From: GWB1-38-13 sp964608405 | Lineage (GTDB): Bacteria; Patescibacteriota; Microgenomatia; UBA8517 | DNA length: 29,181 nucleotides | Assembly: GCA_964608405.1 (NCBI GenBank) | Contig: CAZSNC010000008.1 | Span: 1 to 29,181 of the forward strand | Reading direction: 5' to 3' | Part shown: positions 6,671 through 14,091 of the stretch, in pieces | How positions within the stretch are numbered: position 1 is the stretch's first letter | Layout of the letters: the number at the start of each line of letters is the position of its first letter | Translations under genes and position numbers: made by a program | The notes under the pieces: model-generated | Seen by the model: the letters and a program-made list of their open reading frames with translations, nothing else | Database searches by the model: none | What the model was told of the DNA's origin: nothing

Positions 6671-7528
6671 ATGAATGAACCTCAATTAAGGGATAAATAT
6701 AATGCAACCTGGCTGTCCCACAGTAGCATTAACGATTTTCTCAAATGTCCAAGACTCTATTATTTACACAATAAATACAAGGACCTGCGGACAAATCATA
6801 AAGTCGCGATAATTACACCACCTCTAACCCTGGGGCAGGTTGTTCATTCGGTTATCGAATCACTTTCCGAAATTCCGACAGAAGAAAGGTTTACCGTCTC
6901 ACCAATCGAAAAATTCGAAGAAGCATGGAAAAAAGTATCGGGGCCGGTTGGAGGATTTGAAACTGCCGAGCAGGAAAATATCTATCGTCAAAGAGGATTG
7001 GACATGATAAATACAATCATCGATTCCCCTGGTCCGCTTCTTAACAAAGCAATCAAACTTAAGTCTGAAAACAACCTTTCCAGTTACTGGTTTTCCGATA
7101 ATATCATCCTTTGCGGAAAGGTTGACTGGATTGAGTATTTACCCAAGTCGGATAGCATTCACATTATCGATTTCAAAACGGGAAAATACGAGGAGGAAGA
7201 AGGCTCACTTCAACTTCCTATATATTATCTTCTTACAAAAAACCTGCAAAAAAGAAAAATCAAGAAAGCCAGTTACTGGTATTTGAACAACAAGAAAGGA
7301 ATGGTTGAAAAACAACTTCCAAACGAAGATGAGGCGATAGAAAAAATATCCAAAATTGGAGAAAGAATTTCCCTTGCCGCAAAACTGAACCATTTCAAAT
7401 GTCAGTCAAACGGATGTCGTCACTGCTATCCATACGAAAGAATTCTAAAAGGTGAAGGTAAGTGGGTTGGAATAAGCGAGTACAACCAGGATATCTATGT
7501 TCTTAAAAAACCTACGCCTGAAATCTGA
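6671..7528 (+). CDS. PD-(D/E)XK nuclease, RecB/Cas4-like, with probable Fe-S cysteines
   Basis: The protein has 285 residues. The nuclease core is readable: SSINDFLKCPRLYYL at 18-32 (Cys26), GQVVHSVIE at 55-63 (His59), GKVDWIE with Asp152, IHIIDFKTG with Asp167 and Lys169, and QLPIYY with Gln181. At the C-terminus CQSNGCRHC supplies Cys244, Cys249 and Cys252. One N-terminal plus three C-terminal cysteines is the arrangement that holds a 4Fe-4S cluster in AddB and Cas4 nucleases. The protein is a single-domain RecB-family exonuclease or endonuclease with no helicase or cas genes nearby, so it likely works in DNA repair or processing. TATCAT at 6657-6662 ends 8 nt before the ATG, again suggesting a leaderless start. 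Confidence 0.9.
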   Translation: MNEPQLRDKYNATWLSHSSINDFLKCPRLYYLHNKYKDLRTNHKVAIITPPLTLGQVVHSVIESLSEIPTEERFTVSPIEKFEEAWKKVSGPVGGFETAEQENIYRQRGLDMINTIIDSPGPLLNKAIKLKSENNLSSYWFSDNIILCGKVDWIEYLPKSDSIHIIDFKTGKYEEEEGSLQLPIYYLLTKNLQKRKIKKASYWYLNNKKGMVEKQLPNEDEAIEKISKIGERISLAAKLNHFKCQSNGCRHCYPYERILKGEGKWVGISEYNQDIYVLKKPTPEI

Positions 7529-7535
7529 TTTCCTT

Positions 7536-8228
7536 CTAAGAAATAAGCAGTTTAATAAAATACAAAAGTATTAAGTGTAAAGGGTAAAAGGCATAAAAAA
7601 GATATTTGATACCCCTGCCTTTCTTGTTGTTATACAGTGCGATAATAAATATCGAAACAACCGACACCAGTTCGAAAATGTTAATGTATGACACTCCGAT
7701 CATTCTTCCAAGAAATCTGTTTATATATAAAGGAACAAGAAAAAACACAACCGTAAGAGCAAGATAGGCAATACCCATCACCAGGTTGTTATTATATAAC
7801 ATATAAAAAACAATAACGCTTATTACCCCAAACGCCTGATAATCCATTTTTAAGACAAACGCAAGAAGAGCCGCACAGATAATTACAAAAAGCTTTGATA
7901 ATAAACTTTTTGTTTTATTCAAAAGTATTATTGCCGACAAAGCCAGTGAAAAAGTAAATAGAATATTAGGTTCGGGGTTTGACACGCCTGAAATTTTAAA
8001 AATCAGAAAGTATGGTATTTGCGAAATCACAGCCAGAATAAAAATTCTCAATAAGTACTTATTAATACTTCTCGTATAACGCGCGCCATTTGCAATCCCC
8101 CAGGCAAACAACGGAAACGAGAGCCTTCCAATAAGACGAAGAAGCGGCTGGTTTGGAAAAATAAAAACACCCAGATGGTCGATTAACATGGTCACAAGAG
8201 CGAGTATTTTAATCCAGAATAAGTTCAT
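7536..8228 (-). CDS. TraX family membrane protein
   Basis: This 230-residue polytopic protein has about seven hydrophobic helices. The N-terminus has the TraX signature: IKILALVTMLIDHLGVFIFP, then LRLIGRLSFPLFAWGIANGA, then TRSINKYLLRIFILAVISQI. In F plasmids TraX acetylates pilin, and chromosomal TraX proteins belong to the broad membrane acyltransferase group and probably O- or N-acetylate surface molecules. No conjugation genes are present, so a cell-surface modification role is more likely than pilus maturation. The final helices (YAFYPLHLILLYFI) match the family end. The gene is convergent with the nuclease gene (7-nt gap). A TATAAT on the minus strand at 8283-8288 could be its -10 with a leader of about 50 nt. 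Confidence 0.9.
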   Translation of the reverse strand: MNLFWIKILALVTMLIDHLGVFIFPNQPLLRLIGRLSFPLFAWGIANGARYTRSINKYLLRIFILAVISQIPYFLIFKISGVSNPEPNILFTFSLALSAIILLNKTKSLLSKLFVIICAALLAFVLKMDYQAFGVISVIVFYMLYNNNLVMGIAYLALTVVFFLVPLYINRFLGRMIGVSYINIFELVSVVSIFIIALYNNKKGRGIKYLFYAFYPLHLILLYFIKLLIS

Positions 8229-8346
8229 CGTAAATATATCAAGACAATAAAAACCGATAAAGAGAAATTTGTCTGTATCTAATTATAGCCAGTTCCTTGT
8301 GGTGAAGTAATGATTAAATGGTTTGTATTTGTTAAAATGATAACTG

Positions 8347-8736
8347 ATGAAGAAATTTCTCAAAATAGGTATCCTTGTTGCCGTACTTATAATAATAATT
8401 ATTTATATAATAACGAGCCTTTGGATAGGAAGCGATGTTAAAAGATATTGTAAGAATGCAAAGAAAATATATCCGGGAGATTGTGTGAGTGTCCTGTCAC
8501 AACTTGTCATTGACAATAGCATGCCGTATAGAGACAGAAACCAGGCGATTTGGGCTCTGGGACAACTCGGAGACCCGAGAGGGCTTACCTATATTACGAA
8601 ATTCTATACCGGAAAAGTTAAGGATAAAGAATCGCAGGAAACTGAACTCAGTCAGCATGAAATCGAAAAAGCAATAAGGCTGATGCAGGGAAGCTTTAAC
8701 ATGAGCGCAATTGTATGGAGACATGGAATAAAATAA
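8347..8736 (+). CDS. Membrane-anchored HEAT-repeat-like small protein
   Basis: The protein has 129 residues. An N-terminal helix (IGILVAVLIIIIIYIITSLW, residues 7-26) anchors it with the rest outside or periplasm-facing. The soluble part contains a HEAT/PBS-like unit: PYRDRNQAIWALGQLGDPRG followed by LTYITKFYTG and a second helical segment with HEIEKAIRLM. Two cysteines (KRYCKNAKK and GDCVSVL) could pair in an extracytoplasmic disulfide. HEAT units mediate protein-protein contacts, and no catalytic motif is visible. TAAAAT at 8333-8338 ends 8 nt before the ATG with no Shine-Dalgarno. The gene lies in the same direction as the I42 inhibitor gene, but the latter has its own promoter. Confidence 0.75.
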   Translation: MKKFLKIGILVAVLIIIIIYIITSLWIGSDVKRYCKNAKKIYPGDCVSVLSQLVIDNSMPYRDRNQAIWALGQLGDPRGLTYITKFYTGKVKDKESQETELSQHEIEKAIRLMQGSFNMSAIVWRHGIK

Positions 8737-8787
8737 TTTTTTAAAACACTTCGTTCTCTCCAAAATAAGTTTGATAATCATAAGGGC

Positions 8788-8816
8788 TTGCATGAAATTC
8801 CTTTCAAATATAAAAT
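8788..8816 (+). promoter_or_regulatory. Promoter of the I42 inhibitor gene
   Basis: TTGCAT at 8788-8793 and TAAAAT at 8811-8816 are separated by exactly 17 nt, a good sigma-70 arrangement. The -10 ends 9 nt before the ATG at 8826, so transcription should begin within a few bases of the start codon. Confidence 0.6.
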
Positions 8817-8825
8817 GGAAATAGA

Positions 8826-9251
8826 ATGCAGATAGATAACAAGAAGAAATTTCTGATACTATCTATTGTACTAATCTTACTTGCAGTAGGTGTATTTTTC
8901 GTCTTTTCCAACCTTAAAAAATCCAGTCAAATACAATCTGAAAATACTCAAAACACAAATATCTCCAGCGTAACCGCAGTTATGGACAAGCCGTTTTATA
9001 TAGAGCTTTCTGCTAACCCCTCAACCGGGTATCAGTGGCAGGCCGATTTTGACACAACACTGCTTAAACTTAACAAAACTGACTTTACACAAAACACAAA
9101 CCAAGATATTGTCGGAGCCGAAGTTACACAGGTTTTTGAGTTTCAGATACTGCAAAAGAGAGATAGCTCAATTTCTTTCAGATACGTACGGCCTTGGGAA
9201 ACCAATGCAGTTGCTTCTGACACGAAGACATATCAAGTAATTGTAAAGTAA
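8826..9251 (+). CDS. Membrane-anchored chagasin-like (MEROPS I42) cysteine protease inhibitor
   Basis: The protein has 141 residues. An N-terminal helix (FLILSIVLILLAVGVFFVF, residues 9-27) anchors or exports it, and a Ser/Asn/Thr/Gln-rich linker follows. The I42 domain shows all the expected loops in order: NPSTGYQW at 64-71 (family NPTTGY), VGAEVTQVFEF at 96-106 (the position of the family's VGAGG loop, here without the Gly-Gly), and RPWE at 122-125. Chagasin-type inhibitors block papain-family proteases by inserting these three loops. For an episymbiotic cell, an exposed inhibitor could guard against host or predator proteases, which is inference. Fold assignment is confident; inhibitory strength is uncertain because of the altered second loop. 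Confidence 0.85.
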   Translation: MQIDNKKKFLILSIVLILLAVGVFFVFSNLKKSSQIQSENTQNTNISSVTAVMDKPFYIELSANPSTGYQWQADFDTTLLKLNKTDFTQNTNQDIVGAEVTQVFEFQILQKRDSSISFRYVRPWETNAVASDTKTYQVIVK

Positions 9252-9253
9252 AA

Positions 9254-9628
9254 TTACTTTTTCTTCTTTTTTCCCGCGTTCTTTCCCAATTTCTTCTTTT
9301 CAGGTAGCTGAATTTCAAACAACTCTTCAAGTTCCTTAACTATATTTTCCGTGCTTAATCCGATTAAATATTCCAACGGATCATCTAATTTTGAATCCAG
9401 ATAATCGTTTATTCCACTGTCATAGGGTTTAGTTAGAAACATAGAAAGAAACTCCTCTTGGGAGTTTTCATCAAGCTGTGACAATATTGACGAGACAATT
9501 TTGCGGTTAATATACTCATCAACCAATTCCCAAAGATCCTCTTTTTCTTCATGGGTCTCGGCGACTCTGTCGATATAGATTTCCACCTGTTCGATTTCAA
9601 TTAGATTATCAAAAAAGATTCTTCCCAT
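9254..9628 (-). CDS. Acidic helical protein, DUF5663-like
   Basis: This 124-residue soluble protein has no cysteine. It is predicted helical and strongly acidic until an abrupt C-terminal Lys tract (PEKKKLGKNAGKKKKK). The central SILSQLDENSQEEFLSMF resembles the repeated small helical motif of DUF5663 proteins common in CPR genomes, but the match is from memory and not certain. The role is unknown; a protein- or nucleic-acid-binding adaptor is possible given the charge split. It follows the 326-aa anchored protein gene by 13 nt and is probably in the gltX transcription unit. It ends 2 nt from the stop of the convergent I42 gene. Confidence 0.7.
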   Translation of the reverse strand: MGRIFFDNLIEIEQVEIYIDRVAETHEEKEDLWELVDEYINRKIVSSILSQLDENSQEEFLSMFLTKPYDSGINDYLDSKLDDPLEYLIGLSTENIVKELEELFEIQLPEKKKLGKNAGKKKKK

Positions 9629-9641
9629 ACTTAATAAATAA

Positions 9642-10622
9642 TTACTTCATACTTAACAAATCACTGCTTATAGGCGTAATTTTTCCGTATTCTATCGGGC
9701 CGAGTGGTATTTTATTTTCGGGGTCGTCCACAAAAAGAACAAGCACCTTCCCTTTTTTGTATTTCATCCCTCCCAAATAATCCATGACTTCTGGGCTTCC
9801 GCCATAATGTTTACCGGTCCAGGCAGCGGGGCCCGAATCGGCAATTGCACATACAACCGCATTCCCATTTTCCACATTTACAATCATCACTTTCCTGTAT
9901 TTATACCAATTCTTGAGGTATGGCTGACGTGTATTCCAATCCGGCAAATAAAGAGTTTGTACAACGGCATACCACTTTTCCGTCTCCTCCAGACTCGGTG
10001 TTAATTCGGCTTTCGATTTAGCAAAATATCCCCATGCCCCAAGTCCCGGAGCCATACCCGATGCATAATATTTGTCATCACCATGACCTGACATATTATC
10101 CCCCGGATATCTTTTTAAATGCTGCTCGGCACCAATTAAACCGAAGGTTGTATTTAAATGCTCCTCTTCAAGAGATGCTTTAACAGCAATCCCCGTCACA
10201 TCCTTAATCACATACTCTAAGACCTTCTCTTCATTCCTTGAAAGAGGTCTTGTGTTTTCGGGAAGAAGTTTCTTAAAAACATCGGTTAAAATCTGATTTT
10301 TTACTTTCAGATTATTAAATGCATCTTTCAAATCTGAGTAATCGTAAATTTCATGAGGTTCCGGAAGCGATTTTGTAGCCGATGGTGTTCCAAGTAAAAA
10401 AGATCCGCTTAAAATACCTGCTCCCAATATTTTGGCTGAATGTGTACGGATATTTTTAAAATCGATCTTCTTTTCACTAATAACCTTTTTTGCCCTTGGA
10501 AAGCTTTCATAAAAACTGTTTTCTTCCTGAAAATTTTTAAGTTTCAATTTATTGCGAAGATATTCGAAGCCGATTTTTTCCTTAAATATATCGTGGTATG
10601 TCTGGGCAGGTGAACGTTTCAT
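9642..10622 (-). CDS. Anchored extracellular protein with RlpA/double-psi-barrel-like C-terminal region
   Basis: The protein has 326 residues. A basic cytoplasmic N-terminus of about 60 residues leads to a single hydrophobic stretch (ILGAGILSGSFLLGTPSA, about 65-82), so the bulk is exported and anchored. A helical middle (about 95-160) follows. In the C-terminal domain, KWYAVVQTLY, then KVMIVNVENGNAVVCAIADS, then GPAAWTGKHYGGSPEVMDYLGG resemble the strands and loop of RlpA-like double-psi beta-barrel proteins. The assignment rests on that pattern and is moderate. If correct, it may bind or cleave peptidoglycan; the catalytic Asp could be the one in IADSGP. The gene is 18 nt downstream of gltX and 13 nt upstream of the acidic protein gene. 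Confidence 0.75.
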   Translation of the reverse strand: MKRSPAQTYHDIFKEKIGFEYLRNKLKLKNFQEENSFYESFPRAKKVISEKKIDFKNIRTHSAKILGAGILSGSFLLGTPSATKSLPEPHEIYDYSDLKDAFNNLKVKNQILTDVFKKLLPENTRPLSRNEEKVLEYVIKDVTGIAVKASLEEEHLNTTFGLIGAEQHLKRYPGDNMSGHGDDKYYASGMAPGLGAWGYFAKSKAELTPSLEETEKWYAVVQTLYLPDWNTRQPYLKNWYKYRKVMIVNVENGNAVVCAIADSGPAAWTGKHYGGSPEVMDYLGGMKYKKGKVLVLFVDDPENKIPLGPIEYGKITPISSDLLSMK

Positions 10623-10640
10623 ATATTTTCAAATATTCTC

Positions 10641-11981
10641 TTAACCACTGAGAACTGTGTCTATTCTTTTTAATGTATTTTCTTTCCCCAATATTTCCAT
10701 CGATTCATTAAGGGGCGGGGTTATTTTTCTGCCGGTTACGGCAATTCTCAAATCCATAAAAAACTGTCCCGTTTTATATGCGTTTTTATTTACCTCGTCC
10801 ATTAGTTTCTTATTCATTTCCTCCGGGGTCCACTTTTCGATATTTGTAAGTGCGACGCGGGCACTTTCAAGATGTTTTTTGAAGTTCTCACCCAATAAAC
10901 TTTTGTCAACCTTGGGCTCATTGAAGAAAAATCCCGCAATATCGGCATAATCCGAAAGCTTTGTTATTCTTTCTTTTACAAGAGGAACTGATTTCTGAAG
11001 CACTTTCATATCATACTTATCTTCAAAAATGTTGCCAATAAGTTCAACTAATTTGGTATCGCTTGTGTTTCTAATATAATGGCCGTTAAACCAATCAAGT
11101 TTATCTCTGTTATACACAGGATTTGATACCTGAAAACCACTCGGATCAAATGCAGACACAAAGTCGGAGAGCGAATATATTTCCCGATTGTCTTTGGGGG
11201 CCCAACCGGTTAGCATGATAAAGTTTAAAATTGCCTCCGGTAAATATCCTTCCTTAAGTAGTCCTTCGCATGATGTACTGCCTCTTCTTTTTGACAACTT
11301 TCCTCCTTCCGGATCCAAAATATCTGTTAAATGTCCTATTTCCGGAGGATTTAAACCCAGGTATTTATATACCAACAAATGAATCGGGGTTGAAGGAAGC
11401 CAGGCATGACCCCTTAAGACATGGGTGATACTCATATCGGTATCATCAACAACAACGGCCAGGTGGTAGGTGGGAAAACCGTCGCTTTTCAGTAAAGTTG
11501 TATCGGAAACCGTCGACGTATCCCAGGAAATATTTTTCTTTAAAATAAAATCATCGAAGGTTACTTTTCCCCCATCGGGTACTTTTAATTTTACAGCACC
11601 GCTTTTTAAATTCTTGTTCCTGCATGGATCGCGCAAATCCTTTGAAAAACCATCCAGTTTGGCATTTCTTGCTTCACACTGACAATAAAATGCATGGCCA
11701 TCGGACACCAGCTTCTTAGCAGCCTTTTCATAAATTCCCTTAGCTACTCTTTCCGATTGGATGTAATACTCATCCCAATTTAAGCCAAAAATCCCGAGGA
11801 GGTTTTTAATTTCATCCACCCCGCCTGCTTTTTCCCTTTTTTTGTCCGTATCCTCTATTCTTAGTATAAATTCTCCACCCACACTTTTTGCCAGAACATA
11901 CGCGTATAGCGCTGTTCGTAAATTTCCGATATGCATTGACCCCGTCGGGCTCGGGGCAAACCGGGTCCTAATATTTCCCAT
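10641..11981 (-). CDS. gltX: Glutamate--tRNA ligase
   Basis: This 446-residue class I synthetase charges tRNA-Glu. In genomes without GlnRS it also charges tRNA-Gln for GatCAB, which is likely but not testable here. The HIGH motif is SPTGSMHIGNLRTAL (HIGN at 17-20) and the KMSKS equivalent is KLSKRRGS at 228-235. FILRIEDTDKKRE at 38-50 is typical of the amino-acid site. Cys100, Cys102 and Cys120 lie where some GluRS proteins bind zinc. It is slightly shorter than the E. coli enzyme (471). TAAAAT on the minus strand ends 7 nt before the ATG and no Shine-Dalgarno is seen. It leads a unit with two CPR-type genes. Confidence 0.97.
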   Translation of the reverse strand: MGNIRTRFAPSPTGSMHIGNLRTALYAYVLAKSVGGEFILRIEDTDKKREKAGGVDEIKNLLGIFGLNWDEYYIQSERVAKGIYEKAAKKLVSDGHAFYCQCEARNAKLDGFSKDLRDPCRNKNLKSGAVKLKVPDGGKVTFDDFILKKNISWDTSTVSDTTLLKSDGFPTYHLAVVVDDTDMSITHVLRGHAWLPSTPIHLLVYKYLGLNPPEIGHLTDILDPEGGKLSKRRGSTSCEGLLKEGYLPEAILNFIMLTGWAPKDNREIYSLSDFVSAFDPSGFQVSNPVYNRDKLDWFNGHYIRNTSDTKLVELIGNIFEDKYDMKVLQKSVPLVKERITKLSDYADIAGFFFNEPKVDKSLLGENFKKHLESARVALTNIEKWTPEEMNKKLMDEVNKNAYKTGQFFMDLRIAVTGRKITPPLNESMEILGKENTLKRIDTVLSG

Positions 11982-12016
11982 ACTCTAAATTTTATCACTA
12001 AGAGAGAGTTTTAACA

Positions 12017-12045
12017 TTGATAATTTATTAATTTTAATCGATAAT
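12017..12045 (+). promoter_or_regulatory. Promoter of the 350-aa anchored protein gene
   Basis: TTGATA at 12017-12022 and GATAAT at 12040-12045 are spaced by 17 nt. The ATG at 12052 begins 6 nt after the -10, so the predicted transcription start falls at or next to the A of the ATG, predicting a leaderless mRNA. The 70-nt interval also has to hold the divergent gltX promoter. Confidence 0.65.
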
Positions 12046-12051
12046 TGTTAC

Positions 12052-13104
12052 ATGACTTCACTTACACAGGTCTCAATTCTTTCAAGAAAAATCATCCGCT
12101 ACTCCGTTTACACGGCAATTTTTATAGTCATTGCCCGCTACACCTATTTAATTGGTATGAAAATTTACCACAAATATGTCCCCGAACCACCCCCACCACC
12201 AACTTTGACTTTCGGAAAATTGTCGGCTATTCCTTTTCCACAAATCGAAGTACCGAAAAACCTTGTTTTTACTCTTGAGACGGTTGACGGAAAACTTCCC
12301 AAGCTTCCAGAACAGCAGGCAGTTTATTTTATGCCAAAAGCTATTTCGACAATAAAATCACTCGACACCGCAAAACAAAAAGCCGCTAACCTGGGCTTTG
12401 ACCAAAACGGAATGGCACTTGCGGAAACAGTGTATCTTTTTAAACACAAATCCTCCCCAGCAACATTAAACCTTAATATTGTTACCGGACTTTTTTCCGT
12501 AAGTTACGATTTAAATTCCAAGCCATCCATATTGGAAGGTGTCCCACCTGAACCAAAAACCGCTTCCGCTTTGGCAAAGACTTATCTTTCAAGGGCCAAA
12601 TCACTTCCTGGAGATTTATCCGGCCCGATCACAAACGAATATCTCAAAATCCAAGACGGTCAACTCGTTCCTGCAAACTCTCTTTCCGATGCCAATCTTA
12701 CAAAAATTAACCTTTACCGTAAAAACTATAACGACCTTGCTAATGTTACAAAAACCGCCAATCAAGCAAATATCTGGTTTATGTTTACCGGTGCAAGAGA
12801 CGGAGGAGATCAGGTATATGCCGCGGAATATCACTATTTTGAAATAGACGAAAATAAAAGCGGGACATATCCTTTAAAAACTTCCGAGCAGGCTTGGGAG
12901 GAGTTAAAATCCGGTAAGGCCTATTTTGCCAATATCAGCGATAAATCAAACGGAAATATCATAGTCAGAAAAGTATACCTCGCTTACTATGATCCGGACC
13001 AATATACGGAATATTATCAGCCTGTTGTCGTCTTTGAGGGAGATGAGAATTTTGTCGCCTATGTTCCTGCGGTTTCCTCGGAGTATATTCAAAGCGGGAA
13101 TTAA
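12052..13104 (+). CDS. Membrane-anchored extracellular protein of unknown function
   Basis: The protein has 350 residues. A membrane helix at about 20-36 (YTAIFIVIARYTYLIGM) is followed by a Pro-rich spacer (PEPPPPPTLTFG) and a large beta-rich exported domain. Repeated substrate-binding-like segments are visible: LDTAKQKAANLGF, later TSEQAWEELKSGKAYFANIS, IVRKVYLAYYDPDQY and QPVVVFEGDENFVAYVPAV. The order helix, AWEELKSG, then a YLAYY strand and a QPVxVF strand resembles YycH/YycI and PepSY-like domains, which regulate histidine kinases or proteases, but the similarity is only visual. Related proteins are common in CPR genomes. The gene is divergent from gltX and overlaps the stop of the convergent carboxypeptidase gene by 4 nt. 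Confidence 0.8.
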   Translation: MTSLTQVSILSRKIIRYSVYTAIFIVIARYTYLIGMKIYHKYVPEPPPPPTLTFGKLSAIPFPQIEVPKNLVFTLETVDGKLPKLPEQQAVYFMPKAISTIKSLDTAKQKAANLGFDQNGMALAETVYLFKHKSSPATLNLNIVTGLFSVSYDLNSKPSILEGVPPEPKTASALAKTYLSRAKSLPGDLSGPITNEYLKIQDGQLVPANSLSDANLTKINLYRKNYNDLANVTKTANQANIWFMFTGARDGGDQVYAAEYHYFEIDENKSGTYPLKTSEQAWEELKSGKAYFANISDKSNGNIIVRKVYLAYYDPDQYTEYYQPVVVFEGDENFVAYVPAVSSEYIQSGN

Positions 13105-13874
13105 TCTTTCCAGCTGAAGTTGTTGTAAATCCAATCTATAGTTTTAACCGTATCCGCAAACCTGTCCGTACTTCCAAGCAATGCTATCATCACTCCACTT
13201 TCGTCTCTTTCAATATAAGTAATTAAGTTTTCCATTGCCCCTTCGGTTTTTCCCGTCTTTACTCCCTTTACCCCTTCAACTACTCCTAAAAGTTGGTTAA
13301 TGTTATTCAGTTTATGTGTAATTTCTCCGTCCGATCCAACAACATTATATCTTTTTGTTCCTACAATTTTTTTAAACTCAGGGTTTTGCATTGCGTAAAA
13401 AGAGGCCTTTACAAGATCTTGGGCAGTAGTAGTCTGCCCATCCTCATCCAACCCCGTCGGATTTACAAAAACACTGTTTCTCAATCCCAAACTCTGAGCT
13501 TTGGTATTCATTTGAGCAACAAACAGATTTCTTCCACCCGGATATACGTATGCCAACACCTCTGCCGCATCGTTGGCACTGGCAACTAAAAGTCCGTAAA
13601 GAAGATCGTTAACCGATATTACCTCTCCCGCGGTAAGTCCCATTTTAGTGCCTTCAACCGTTACACTAGGAGTAATAATCTTTTGATCAAGATTATAAGA
13701 ATCCAATGCAACCAAAGCCGTAATCACCTTAACGGTTGATGCTGGCATTACCGGCATTTGCGGATTTTTCTCATATAAAATCGTTCCGGAATCGGTGTCT
13801 ATCGCAAGTGCCGCTTTGGAAAATATTTCCAAACTTGTTCCGTCACCAATATATTTGGGTAATTGTTCAACCAA
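13101..13874 (-). CDS. dacA: Serine-type D-Ala-D-Ala carboxypeptidase catalytic domain (PBP5/S11 family), downstream of an in-frame stop
   Basis: The frame encodes 257 residues with all three penicillin-binding motifs in order: ASTVK (SxxK), SAND (SxN) and KTGKTEG (KTG). IDTDSGTILYEKN precedes the first, as in PBP5-like peptidases that trim peptidoglycan stem peptides. The C-terminal PBP5 beta domain is missing, as in many short members. The reading frame continues upstream without a shift but is cut by a TGA at 13899-13901. Beyond it, a membrane-anchor segment opens at ATG 14048. A TTG at 13874 with AGGAG 6 nt upstream (13881-13885, minus strand) could restart translation and give an unanchored enzyme. 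Otherwise the gene is a pseudogene. It is the last gene after recJ, rel and aspS. Confidence 0.85.
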   Translation of the reverse strand: MVEQLPKYIGDGTSLEIFSKAALAIDTDSGTILYEKNPQMPVMPASTVKVITALVALDSYNLDQKIITPSVTVEGTKMGLTAGEVISVNDLLYGLLVASANDAAEVLAYVYPGGRNLFVAQMNTKAQSLGLRNSVFVNPTGLDEDGQTTTAQDLVKASFYAMQNPEFKKIVGTKRYNVVGSDGEITHKLNNINQLLGVVEGVKGVKTGKTEGAMENLITYIERDESGVMIALLGSTDRFADTVKTIDWIYNNFSWKD

Positions 13875-13898
13875 GGGTGGCTCCTGGGTACTTATACC

Positions 13899-14048
13899 TC
13901 ATGTCTCGGTGGAATGAGGTTCATTTTTTGAAAGAGGATTGCCGGAGTATAAATTAACGGTAAAAATTCCAACAAAGAGAAAGGTAATTCCTGTAACCAA
14001 TAACAAATTAATTTTACTTGCACTTGAGGAGACTTTAGCCGACCCCAT
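13899..14048 (-). pseudogene. N-terminal anchor fragment of the carboxypeptidase, ended by TGA
   Basis: The ATG at 14048 opens 49 codons: a Ser/Lys-rich cytoplasmic start, a membrane helix (INLLLVTGITFLFVGIFTVNL, about 13-33) and a polar linker ending HSTET, then TGA at 13901-13899. The same frame resumes directly as GISTQEPPLVEQLPKYIG and runs into the catalytic domain. The layout of anchor, short linker and PBP5-like domain is what an intact 315-residue gene would have, so this is its 5' part. The stop falls in the unconserved linker. It lies 43 nt after the aspS stop. Other genes in the window end with TGA, so normal recoding by a variant code is not the explanation. Confidence 0.75.
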
Positions 14049-14091
14049 ATCAAAAACAATATCTTAAGTGGTTGAGGTTTTCAATGGCTTT

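Noticed and set aside
13899..13901. TGA read as glycine (Gracilibacteria-type code)
   Set aside because: Several clear genes in the window end with TGA at the expected family length, so TGA is a stop here.
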